Shown here in pieces: positions 1-7,563 of a DNA stretch of 11,584 nucleotides; the first letter of the stretch is position 1, and each line of letters opens with the position of its first letter. The DNA is taken from contig SPBV01000030.1 of NCBI GenBank assembly GCA_004525885.1, forward strand, positions 1-11,584, read 5' to 3'. Origin of the DNA: Nitrosomonadales bacterium. Its GTDB lineage: Bacteria; Pseudomonadota; Gammaproteobacteria; Burkholderiales; Nitrosomonadaceae. Under the pieces are notes generated by a model. That model was given only the letters and a program-made list of their open reading frames with translations. It searched no databases and was not told where the DNA came from. Made by a program: the position numbers and the translations under genes.

Positions 1-149
1 ATCTACAAGATATATCCGGTCAAATTTTCGTATTTTTTATACTTACTGTAGCGGCAGCTGAAGCTGCAATTGGCCTCGCGATATTGGTAGTATTGTTTAG
101 AAATTTACACACCATCAATGTAGATGATCTGGACAGGCTTAAGGGATAA
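1..149 (+). CDS. nuoK: NADH-quinone oxidoreductase subunit K, C-terminal fragment
   Basis: This is the 3' end of nuoK; the 5' part lies outside the window. The reading frame has its first full codon at position 3 and ends at TAA 147-149, giving about 48 of the roughly 100 codons usual for the family. The visible protein contains the last transmembrane helix with the stretch TVAAAEAAIGLAIL. The Glu in it (codon 60-62) corresponds to E. coli NuoK Glu72, one of the two buried glutamates of the proton path in this small subunit. The tail NVDDLDRLKG is the usual short cytoplasmic end. NuoK is a three-helix subunit of the complex I membrane arm, homologous to MrpC/MnhC, and sits between the quinone-site module and NuoN. 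It is followed 53 bp later by nuoL, the standard nuo gene order. The identification is firm; only the missing N-terminus cannot be assessed. Confidence 0.95.
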   Translation, partial: LQDISGQIFVFFILTVAAAEAAIGLAILVVLFRNLHTINVDDLDRLKG

Positions 150-202
150 GTTTCAGAGAAAGGGGACTAGAAGAAAGTACCCATAATTGACTACTAAATT
201 CT

Positions 203-2158
203 ATGATTGAAATTCAAAAACTATATTTGTTAGTTCCACTGGCTCCACTAGTAGGGGCACTTATCGCAGGATTTTTTGGGCGCCTGATTGGTACAGTATG
301 GAGTCATCGCGTCGCAATTATAATGATGCTTGTGTGTTTAGCGGCATCCATCACCATTTTTACAGATGTTTCGAAGGGAAATATTTATAACGGCAGCGTT
401 TACACTTGGATGACTGCTGGTGTTACTAACTTTGAGATTGGATTTTTAATTGACCAACTTTCAGCCACAATGATGGTGGTGGTGAGCTTTGTATCCCTTA
501 TGGTGCACATATACACCATTGGTTACATGCAAGGAGACCCTGGTTATCAGCGGTTTTTTAGTTATATCTCTCTTTTTACTTTTGCTATGCTGATGCTAGT
601 GATGGCTAATAACTTCCTTCAGCTCTTTTTCGGATGGGAGGCAGTGGGCTTGGTTTCCTATCTGCTAATTGGGTTCTGGTATACCAGACCAACGGCTGTC
701 TATGCGAATTTGAAAGCTTTTTTAGTGAATCGTGTAGGGGATTTTGGTTTTCTTCTCGGCATTGGTATGGTTTTAATGTATTTTGGAACACTGGACTATG
801 TAACGGTATTTGCTCAAGCACCACAGATTGCGACTCAGACCATTGAGATTATTCCTGGGTTACCGTGGATGCTGATGTCAGTAATATGTATTCTTTTATT
901 TATCGGTGCAATGGGCAAGTCCGCACAGTTTCCACTACATGTATGGCTACCCGATTCTATGGAGGGGCCGACACCAATTTCAGCTTTGATCCATGCCGCA
1001 ACAATGGTAACTGCAGGTATTTTCATGGTGGCGCGTATGTCGCCATTGTTTGAGCTATCTGATACAGCTTTAACAGTTATGCTGGTAATTGGTGGCATTA
1101 CTACTTTATTTATGGCATTGGTGGCGATTGTACAAAATGACATAAAACGTGTGGTGGCGTATTCAACCCTGTCACAATTGGGATATATGACTGTGGCATT
1201 AGGGGCATCGGCTTATTCAGTGGCAATATTTCATCTCATGACACACGCTTTCTTTAAGGCGGTACTGTTTTTGGGAGCGGGTTCGGTAATTATTGCAATG
1301 CATCATGAGCAAGATATGCGGAAAATGGGCGGTCTCAAAAAATATATGCCTATTACCTACTGGACCATGTTTATTGCTGCATTAGCGAATACTGGAGCTC
1401 CTGGTCTTTCTGGATTTTTCTCAAAGGATTCCATCATTGAGGCAGTATATTTTGCGGAAATTCCAGGTGCAAACTTCGCGTATTTATGTGTATTAATAAC
1501 AGTGTTCGTTACGGCCTTTTATACGTTCCGTATGTTATTCATGACTTTTCATGGTAGTCCTCATATGGATGAGCACACTAAGGAACATTTACATGAGTCA
1601 CCATGGGTGGTTACTTTGCCACTTATTGTTCTGGTAATACCTGCTATTGGTGCAGGCTGGCTAATTGAATCAATTCTGTTTGGCGATTATTTTGGTAATT
1701 CCATACAAATAGGATTACAACATGAAGCGGTCGCTAAAATGTCTGCTCAGTTTCACGGTGTATGGGGGATGATGTCTCATACGATTACTACAATACCATT
1801 CTGGTTTTTATTGGGCGGAATTTTTACTGCTTGGTATTTTTATATGGTGAAGACTGATTTACCGGGAAAAATAAAACAGGTATTTGGGCCTGTTTATACC
1901 CTGCTAGACCGCAAGTACTATATTGATGAATTTTACTCCTGGTTTTTTGCTGGAGGTGCGCGTGCTTTGGGTCGCGGTTTCTGGAAGTATGGTGACGTAA
2001 AAATTATTGACGGATTCTTTGTTAATGGAGCTGCACGTATAGTTGTGTGGATTGCCATGCTGATACGTCGCTTTCAGTCAGGTTATATCTATCACTACGC
2101 TTTTACTATGATCGTGGGCGTATTTGTCCTTCTAAGTTTGTGGTTGTATAGGACATAA
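203..2158 (+). CDS. nuoL: NADH-quinone oxidoreductase subunit L (distal antiporter-like proton pump)
   Basis: NuoL is the most distal antiporter-like subunit of the complex I membrane arm and pumps protons across the cytoplasmic membrane during NADH oxidation. The 651-residue length fits the family. Visible motifs include the TM5 region LFFGWEAVGLVSYLLIGFW with the channel Glu146, Asp180 in VNRVGDFGF, Lys239 in GAMGKSAQFPLHVWLPD, Lys352 in AFFKAVLFLGAG, and the terminal channel residue Lys409 in GFFSKDSII. These match E. coli Glu144, Asp178, Lys229, Lys342 and Lys399. The region after about residue 520 contains the expected long lateral helix (not delimited exactly) and a last transmembrane segment near the C-terminus. 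The start ATG is forced: an in-frame TGA lies at 188-190 with no start codon between. The only purine-rich Shine-Dalgarno-like stretch (AGGGGA, 161-166) is too far upstream to serve it, so initiation may rely on coupling with nuoK or on a weak site. Confidence 0.97.
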   Translation: MIEIQKLYLLVPLAPLVGALIAGFFGRLIGTVWSHRVAIIMMLVCLAASITIFTDVSKGNIYNGSVYTWMTAGVTNFEIGFLIDQLSATMMVVVSFVSLMVHIYTIGYMQGDPGYQRFFSYISLFTFAMLMLVMANNFLQLFFGWEAVGLVSYLLIGFWYTRPTAVYANLKAFLVNRVGDFGFLLGIGMVLMYFGTLDYVTVFAQAPQIATQTIEIIPGLPWMLMSVICILLFIGAMGKSAQFPLHVWLPDSMEGPTPISALIHAATMVTAGIFMVARMSPLFELSDTALTVMLVIGGITTLFMALVAIVQNDIKRVVAYSTLSQLGYMTVALGASAYSVAIFHLMTHAFFKAVLFLGAGSVIIAMHHEQDMRKMGGLKKYMPITYWTMFIAALANTGAPGLSGFFSKDSIIEAVYFAEIPGANFAYLCVLITVFVTAFYTFRMLFMTFHGSPHMDEHTKEHLHESPWVVTLPLIVLVIPAIGAGWLIESILFGDYFGNSIQIGLQHEAVAKMSAQFHGVWGMMSHTITTIPFWFLLGGIFTAWYFYMVKTDLPGKIKQVFGPVYTLLDRKYYIDEFYSWFFAGGARALGRGFWKYGDVKIIDGFFVNGAARIVVWIAMLIRRFQSGYIYHYAFTMIVGVFVLLSLWLYRT

Positions 2159-2167
2159 GAGTGCAGC

Positions 2168-2212
2168 AGGGTGGGATTGCTATGTTTTTACACCCTATGC
2201 GCAGCTGAGCGC
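2168..2212 (+). other. Inverted repeats in the nuoL-nuoM spacer
   Basis: The 77-bp spacer holds AGGGTG (2168-2173) and CACCCT (2191-2196), which form a 6-bp stem with a 17-nt loop. Directly after it is GCGC-AGCTGA-GCGC (2199-2212). They are GC-rich for this region and precede the weak nuoM ribosome binding site. A role in transcript processing or partial attenuation is possible but unproven. No T-run follows, so they are not a classical terminator. Confidence 0.3.
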
Positions 2213-2235
2213 CAATAAAATAAAACGGAATAAAC

Positions 2236-3720
2236 ATGTTGTTAGGTTTTCCCTTGTTAAGTTTAGTTATCTGGCTGCCAATTTTTATTGGTATTTTAGT
2301 ATTTGCAACTGGTGGTGACCGCAATGCACGATTGGCAAAGTGGTTAGCGCTGGCGGGGTCGGTACTAAGTTTACTAGTGGCAATCCCACTATATGCCCAA
2401 TTTGATTCAATTATGAGTGGCATGCAATTTATTGAATACCATGCTTGGATTGAACGTTTTAACGTGCATTATCATCTGGGTGTAGATGGGATTTCCATGC
2501 CATTGATTTTGCTAAATTGTTTCATTACACCATTGGTGGTAATTGCTGGGTGGCAGGTAATAAATAACCGGGTGTCCCAATATATGGGAGCATTTCTTGT
2601 CATGTCTGGAATTGTTAATGGTGTATTTTCATCACTTGATGCAATCTTGTTTTATGTATTTTGGGAGGCGTCACTAATTCCAATGTTTCTTATAATTGGT
2701 GTTTGGGGTGGTCCTAATCGTGTGTATGCGGCGATTAAATTTTTTCTTTACACACTTATGGGTTCTTTGCTGATGCTGGTTGCATTCATATATCTTTACA
2801 ATGTTTCTGGCGGTAGCTTCTCGATACTTGATTATCACAAATTGCCGCTACCATTGGCCCCACAAATTCTGATATTTATCGCTTTTTTGCTCGCATTTGC
2901 TGTCAAGGTGCCAATGTGGCCGGTGCATACTTGGTTGCCAGATGCGCATGTAGAAGCGCCCACAGGGGGTTCAATAGTATTAGCGGCCATATTGTTAAAA
3001 CTAGGCGGTTACGGTTTCTTGCGATTTTCCCTGCCAATAGTGCCAGATGCTAGTCAATATCTTTCAGGCATGATGATAGGCTTATCATTGATTGCTGTTG
3101 TATACATTGGACTAGTGGCACTGGTACAGGCAGATATGAAAAAACTCATCGCTTATTCATCAGTTTCGCATATGGGGTTCGTTACTCTTGGATTCTTTTT
3201 GTTTAATGCTTATGGAATTGAGGGCGCAATGGTGCAAATGATTTCACACGGCTTTATTTCTGGCGCAATGTTTCTTTGTGTGGGGGTGATGTACGATCGA
3301 TTACATTCGCGCCAAATTTCTGACTATGGTGGTGTGGCCAACAAAATGCCTATATTTTCTGTATTTTTTATGTTATTTGCAATGGCGAATGCAGGATTAC
3401 CGGGTACCAGTGGTTTCGTCGGAGAATTCATGGTAATCATGGCAGCGATCAAAGTAAATTTCTGGTATGCATTTTTTGCTGCTACTACGTTAATTTTCGG
3501 TGCAGCCTATACTTTGTGGATGTACAAAAGGGTGGTATTTGGCGCGGTGGCAAGTTCTAAAGTGGAAGGGTTAGTGGATGTTACCGGACGAGAGATTCTA
3601 ATATTGACGATTCTAGCAGCGGCAGTACTATGGATGGGAGTTTATCCATTGCCACTGACGGAAGTGATGCATGCTACCGTAGATGATTTGCTAGCGCACT
3701 TATCGCGCAGTAAATTATAG
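2236..3720 (+). CDS. nuoM: NADH-quinone oxidoreductase subunit M (middle antiporter-like proton pump)
   Basis: NuoM is the middle of the three Mrp-antiporter-like subunits of complex I and provides one proton channel between NuoL and NuoN. The protein is 494 residues, close to the usual 490-510, and hydrophobic throughout, consistent with 14 membrane helices. Key channel residues are present: Glu144 in YVFWEASLIPMFLIIG, Lys224 in AFAVKVPMWPVHTWLPDAH, Lys255 in ILLKLGGYG, and Glu397 in GFVGEFMV, the residue that replaces the terminal lysine of NuoL/NuoN in this subunit. These align with E. coli Glu144, Lys234, Lys265 and Glu407. It lies 77 bp after nuoL and 39 bp before nuoN in the same operon. 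The Shine-Dalgarno signal is weak (CGGAA at 2226-2230, 5 nt before ATG). The start fits the family's hydrophobic N-terminus. Confidence 0.97.
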   Translation: MLLGFPLLSLVIWLPIFIGILVFATGGDRNARLAKWLALAGSVLSLLVAIPLYAQFDSIMSGMQFIEYHAWIERFNVHYHLGVDGISMPLILLNCFITPLVVIAGWQVINNRVSQYMGAFLVMSGIVNGVFSSLDAILFYVFWEASLIPMFLIIGVWGGPNRVYAAIKFFLYTLMGSLLMLVAFIYLYNVSGGSFSILDYHKLPLPLAPQILIFIAFLLAFAVKVPMWPVHTWLPDAHVEAPTGGSIVLAAILLKLGGYGFLRFSLPIVPDASQYLSGMMIGLSLIAVVYIGLVALVQADMKKLIAYSSVSHMGFVTLGFFLFNAYGIEGAMVQMISHGFISGAMFLCVGVMYDRLHSRQISDYGGVANKMPIFSVFFMLFAMANAGLPGTSGFVGEFMVIMAAIKVNFWYAFFAATTLIFGAAYTLWMYKRVVFGAVASSKVEGLVDVTGREILILTILAAAVLWMGVYPLPLTEVMHATVDDLLAHLSRSKL

Positions 3721-3759
3721 ACAAATAAGATACGATTCTTTTCTATTTGAGGAAGATAG

Positions 3760-5205
3760 ATGAATTTTCTGCTGCCTAACTTAGCTCCCGCTTATCCGGA
3801 AATATTTCTTCTGATAATGGTGTGTGTAGCGTTGCTAGCCGAGCTTGCGGTAGGAGATAAGCTGCATTATATTTCATATCTGCTGGCTCAAATTGCGCTA
3901 TTTGGCTGCGCTTTGATTACTTTTACTACTTCTACCCCTGATGTTGTCTATACCTTCTCCGGTATGTTTGTAGACGATACTTTAGCCGATGTACTAAAGC
4001 TGGTTGTATATATTACGGTATCGATATTTCTTGTATATTCACATAAATATGTTGCTATGCGCGGCATGTTCAGTGGTGAATTTTTCAGCTTAGTTTTATT
4101 CGCTACGCTTGGAATGATGGTCATGATATCAGCCAGTAACCTTCTTACCCTCTACCTAGGATTGGAGCTTCTGTCGCTGTCACTCTACGCCATGGTGGCT
4201 TTGCGACGCGATTCCGTAGCTGCAACCGAGGCTGCAATGAAATTCTTCATACTAGGAGCGCTAGCTTCTGGTTTTCTGCTGTATGGCATGTCCCTAATTT
4301 ATGGTGCAACTGGTGCCCTAGATGTTGCTCGTATTACAGAGGTGATTCAAAGTGGTGTTGCTAATCCAAAGGTACTTGTGGTGGGACTAGTATTTATTAT
4401 TGCCGGAATTAGTTTTAAGCTGAGCGTAGTGCCGTTTCATATGTGGGTTCCAGATGTCTATCAGGGCGCCCCTACGGCGGTAGTATTGTTTATTGGTTCA
4501 GCGCCTAAACTAGCAGCATTCGGTTTTATAATGCGTCTATTGGTTGAAGGAATGGGAGGAATGGTAGCCGACTGGCAAGGGATGCTCATTATTCTAGCGG
4601 TACTGTCAATGGTAGTTGGTAATCTCGCTGCTATTGCTCAAACAAATATTAAACGTATGCTGGCATATTCCACTATCTCGCATATGGGTTTTATGTTGCT
4701 TGGCATCATCAGTGCAGATAGTAATGGTTATAGCTCTTCAATGTTTTATATTGTAGTTTACGTGATAATGACACTGGGTACATTTGGTATGATCATGCTA
4801 TTATCGCGCGAAGAATTTGAGGTGGAGAAGCTTGACGATTTCAAAGGTCTTAACCGACGAAGTCCTTGGTATGCGTTCATTACCTTGCTGTTTATGTTTT
4901 CGCTGGCTGGGGTTCCACCCACGGTTGGATTTTATGCTAAGTTATCAGTATTACAGGCGGTTATGGGAGTGGGCTATGTATGGTTGGCTGTAGTAGCGGT
5001 ATTATTTTCCCTAGTTGGTGCGTTTTACTACTTGCGCATCGTTAAGCTAATGTATTTTGATGAACCAGAATCTGATGTTCCCATTTCACCACACGGTGAT
5101 GTTGAATTGCTTATAAGTGCAAACGGCATGGCGGTGCTTGTTCTGGGTATTTTCCCCCAGACGCTTATGGCGCTGTGTGTTTACGCTATCAATCAGCCAA
5201 TATAA
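3760..5205 (+). CDS. nuoN: NADH-quinone oxidoreductase subunit N (proximal antiporter-like proton pump)
   Basis: NuoN is the antiporter-like subunit nearest the peripheral arm of complex I and is normally the last gene of the nuo operon, as here. The protein is 481 residues, typical of proteobacterial NuoN, with about 14 predicted membrane helices. Channel residues seen are Glu136 in LYLGLELLSLSLYAM, Lys220 in GISFKLSVVPFHMWVPD, Lys250 in GSAPKLAAFGF, and Lys394 in VGFYAKLSVLQA. These correspond to E. coli Glu133, Lys217, Lys247 and Lys395. It has the best ribosome binding site of the three complete nuo genes: GAGGAA at 3749-3754, five nt before the ATG. No gene of the nuo operon follows; htpG begins 230 bp later behind its own promoter. 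Confidence 0.97.
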   Translation: MNFLLPNLAPAYPEIFLLIMVCVALLAELAVGDKLHYISYLLAQIALFGCALITFTTSTPDVVYTFSGMFVDDTLADVLKLVVYITVSIFLVYSHKYVAMRGMFSGEFFSLVLFATLGMMVMISASNLLTLYLGLELLSLSLYAMVALRRDSVAATEAAMKFFILGALASGFLLYGMSLIYGATGALDVARITEVIQSGVANPKVLVVGLVFIIAGISFKLSVVPFHMWVPDVYQGAPTAVVLFIGSAPKLAAFGFIMRLLVEGMGGMVADWQGMLIILAVLSMVVGNLAAIAQTNIKRMLAYSTISHMGFMLLGIISADSNGYSSSMFYIVVYVIMTLGTFGMIMLLSREEFEVEKLDDFKGLNRRSPWYAFITLLFMFSLAGVPPTVGFYAKLSVLQAVMGVGYVWLAVVAVLFSLVGAFYYLRIVKLMYFDEPESDVPISPHGDVELLISANGMAVLVLGIFPQTLMALCVYAINQPI

Positions 5206-5376
5206 ATACAAGAGATAGTCTTATCATCAAATAGTAAAGATATAGAGCTTAAGTATTTCTGGCCGACACGATAAACCAATAAATTCGCTCAGTATTTTCT
5301 TCGAAATCTGATTGTTCCTTACATGGATTGGCAATATATTCGCCTGGTTTACGCTGCAAGTTTTATAGTATAACAA
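5206..5376. other. Intergenic stretch nuoN-htpG upstream of the heat-shock promoter
   Basis: This AT-rich stretch shows no open frame with coding character. I see no GC-rich stem followed by a T-run that would be a clear intrinsic terminator for the nuo operon, so termination may be Rho-dependent or nuo transcripts may read into htpG. The only site I would point to is the possible housekeeping promoter at 5312-5340, listed separately. Confidence 0.6.
5312..5340 (+). promoter_or_regulatory. Possible sigma-70-type promoter upstream of htpG
   Basis: TTGTTC (5312-5317) and TATATT (5335-5340) are separated by exactly 17 nt. The -10 matches TATAAT at five of six positions and the -35 matches only the TTG of TTGACA. 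It could supply basal htpG transcription beside the heat-shock promoter. In an AT-rich region such matches arise by chance, so confidence is low. Confidence 0.3.
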
Positions 5377-5404
5377 CTTGAAATCTTCTAATTTACCCCC
5401 ATAA
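5377..5404 (+). promoter_or_regulatory. Sigma-32 (RpoH) type heat-shock promoter of htpG
   Basis: CTTGAAA at 5377-5383 and CCCCATAA at 5397-5404 match the heat-shock consensus CTTGAAA / CCCCATNT. All seven -35 positions match; the -10 differs only in its last base. The spacer is 13 nt after CTTGAAA, within the known range. Transcription would start near 5411, giving a leader of about 25 nt that includes the ribosome binding site AAGGAGA (5422-5428, 7 nt before ATG 5436). The leader is too short for a multi-hairpin ROSE-type RNA thermometer, so control is expected at transcription. Its placement before the Hsp90 gene, a classical RpoH target, supports the call. That it is used in vivo is inference. 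Confidence 0.85.
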
Positions 5405-5435
5405 TCTTACTGCATTTTTTCAAGGAGAATAAGTC

Positions 5436-7346
5436 ATGGAAGCCACAGCGGCTAAAGAACATCTTAGTTTTCAGACAGAAGTTAAACAGCTTCTAAAACT
5501 AATGATTCATTCCTTGTACAGCAACAAGGAAATATTTTTGCGAGAGTTAATTTCTAATTCATCTGACGCTGCTGATAAATTGCGTTTTGAGGGGTTAACC
5601 GATACTGCGTTATACGAGTCTGATTCAGATTTAAAAATTCGCGTAAGTTATGATTCTAGTGCACATACCATAACTATTTCCGACAATGGTATCGGTATGT
5701 CACGACAAGAGGTAATTGATCATATTGGTACCATTGCTAAGTCTGGTACTCAAGAATTCTTTAGTACACTTACAGGTGACCAAACTAAGGATGCGCACTT
5801 AATCGGTCAGTTTGGGGTTGGTTTTTATTCGGCTTTCATTGTTGCAGACAAAGTGACACTCGTTACGCGTCGTGCTGGCTTGACTCCAGAACATGGCATA
5901 TGTTGGGAATCTGGTGGCGAAGGGGATTATACGTTGGAGATGGTTGAGAAAGTAGATCGTGGCACAGATGTTATTTTACATCTGCGTGAAGGTGAGGAAG
6001 ATTTTCTCAATGGTTGGCGGCTACGATCTATTATTCGTAAGTATTCTGATCATATCCCATTGCCTATTGTAATAAAAAAAGAAGAGTGGTCTCAAGAAAA
6101 AAACGAAAACATAATTACTGATGAAGATGAAACTATCAATCAGGCAAGCGCACTGTGGGCGCGTCCAAAAAATGAAATCACCTCTGATCAATATGAAGAA
6201 TTCTACAAGCATGTAGCACATGACTCTGAACCACCATTGGCCTATGTTCATACTAAAGTAGAGGGAAGGCAAGAATACACCCAATTACTTTATATACCAT
6301 CACGTGCACCGTTTGATATGTTTGATAGAGAGCATCGTCATGGAGTAAAGCTTTATGTGCAACGTGTATTTATTATGGACGACGCTGAGCAGCTATTACC
6401 AAATTATCTACGTTTTGTGCGAGGCGTGATCGACTCAAACAATCTTCCTCTAAATGTTTCGCGTGAGATATTGCAGGAATCTAAAGACATCGAATCAATA
6501 CGATCCGGTTCTGTGAAAAAAGTGTTAGGACTACTCGATGAGCTAGCTCAAAGCGAACAAGATAGCGATAGAGGGAAATATAAAACATTTTGGAAGGAAT
6601 TTGGACAGGTTCTTAAGGAGGGTGTAGGAGAAGACTATACAAATCGGGAGCGCATTGCGAAGCTGTTGCGTTTTGTTTCTACTCATGCTGCTAGTGATGA
6701 GCAAATAGTGTCATTAAGCGATTATATTAGTCGCATGAAAGATGGGCAGGAGAAAATTTATTTTATTACCGCAGATAGCCTAAAAGCTGCTAGAAATAGT
6801 CCGCATCTGGAGGTTTTTTTAAAGAAAGGCATTGAAGTTATCCTGTTGTTTGACCGTGTGGATGAGTGGCTTGCATCAAATTTGACAGAGTTTGACGGAA
6901 AATCGCTACAGTCGATCGCAAAAGGTGATCTTGATTTAGGTAATCTTGAGAATGAGGAAGAAAAAAAGGAACAGGAAAAAGAAGCAAATGATTACAAAGA
7001 CCTCACCGATAAAATTAAAAATATTCTTGACGAACAGGTAAAGGCTGTTCGCATTACTCTGCGTCTAACCGAATCTCCAGCCTGCCTGGTAGCAGAGAGT
7101 CATGATATGGGTGGTAATTTGGAGCGCTTACTAAAGTCAGCGGGGCAGAAGGTTAATCATACTAAGCCTATACTTGAAATTAACCCTCATCATCCAATAG
7201 TACAACGGCTGAAATATGAAGAGTCACGTTTTGCTGATTGGAGCCAGATTTTGTTTGATCAAGCATTACTTGCTGAGGGTGGTCAATTGGAAGATCCAGC
7301 TGCGTTTGTCAAAAGACTTAATGAATTGCTGCTGCTGACGGTTTAG
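5436..7346 (+). CDS. htpG: Molecular chaperone HtpG (bacterial Hsp90)
   Basis: HtpG is the cytoplasmic dimeric ATP-dependent chaperone of the Hsp90 family, acting late in folding and remodelling with the DnaK system. The 636-residue length fits bacterial HtpG (E. coli 624). The N-terminal GHKL ATPase domain (about 1-230) shows the N-box LRELISNSSDAADKLRF with catalytic Glu37 and Mg-binding Asn41, the DNGIGMS motif from Asp83, and the lid/glycine box GQFGVGFYSAF from residue 124. The middle domain carries Arg343 in NLPLNVSREILQES, the arginine that reaches the ATP gamma-phosphate. A charged Glu/Lys-rich patch around residues 505-520 precedes the C-terminal dimerisation domain. The eukaryotic MEEVD tail is absent, as expected. 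The start follows a strong Shine-Dalgarno (AAGGAGA). It is a single-gene unit by its own promoter and is probably heat-induced. Confidence 0.97.
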   Translation: MEATAAKEHLSFQTEVKQLLKLMIHSLYSNKEIFLRELISNSSDAADKLRFEGLTDTALYESDSDLKIRVSYDSSAHTITISDNGIGMSRQEVIDHIGTIAKSGTQEFFSTLTGDQTKDAHLIGQFGVGFYSAFIVADKVTLVTRRAGLTPEHGICWESGGEGDYTLEMVEKVDRGTDVILHLREGEEDFLNGWRLRSIIRKYSDHIPLPIVIKKEEWSQEKNENIITDEDETINQASALWARPKNEITSDQYEEFYKHVAHDSEPPLAYVHTKVEGRQEYTQLLYIPSRAPFDMFDREHRHGVKLYVQRVFIMDDAEQLLPNYLRFVRGVIDSNNLPLNVSREILQESKDIESIRSGSVKKVLGLLDELAQSEQDSDRGKYKTFWKEFGQVLKEGVGEDYTNRERIAKLLRFVSTHAASDEQIVSLSDYISRMKDGQEKIYFITADSLKAARNSPHLEVFLKKGIEVILLFDRVDEWLASNLTEFDGKSLQSIAKGDLDLGNLENEEEKKEQEKEANDYKDLTDKIKNILDEQVKAVRITLRLTESPACLVAESHDMGGNLERLLKSAGQKVNHTKPILEINPHHPIVQRLKYEESRFADWSQILFDQALLAEGGQLEDPAAFVKRLNELLLLTV

Positions 7347-7353
7347 AGTGTGG

Positions 7354-7418
7354 AGCATACGTCACTTATTGGAGGTGTGCTAATATCTATTTATTCCTGT
7401 GGGGACAGGTATTCCCCA
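7354..7418 (+). terminator. Possible htpG 3'-end structures (weak terminator candidates)
   Basis: Soon after the htpG stop, AGCATAC (7354-7360) can pair with GTGTGCT (7375-7381), including one G-U pair, over a 14-nt loop. Next, CCTGT (7396-7400) can pair with ACAGG (7405-7409) around a GGGG loop, or TGGGGA (7400-7405) with TCCCCA (7413-7418) around a 7-nt loop; the last two are mutually exclusive. None is followed by a proper run of T, so an intrinsic terminator is only a possibility. The rest of the gap to 7563 shows no gene and no promoter I would defend. Confidence 0.3.
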
Positions 7419-7563
7419 ATTAGGATTTTCATCAAGAAATATGGACGGTATCGTTTAGGGTAATACTCTCGATATCTCAAAACATTAGCACTAATATCAG
7501 TAATCTATTCTGTGTTTATGTTCCTAATGTTTAGTCACAGTTTGCCATCATCGTTCCTAAAAC

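Noticed and set aside
606..1143. Open frames on both strands overlapping nuoL
   Set aside because: They lie wholly inside a well-conserved gene in other frames, have no ribosome site, and the proteins show no family features.
5364..5369. TATAGT as a -10 box before htpG
   Set aside because: No -35-like hexamer sits 16-18 nt upstream.
6021..6284. Minus-strand open frame inside htpG
   Set aside because: It is a hydrophobic shadow of the lysine/glutamate-rich htpG coding sequence, with no independent support.
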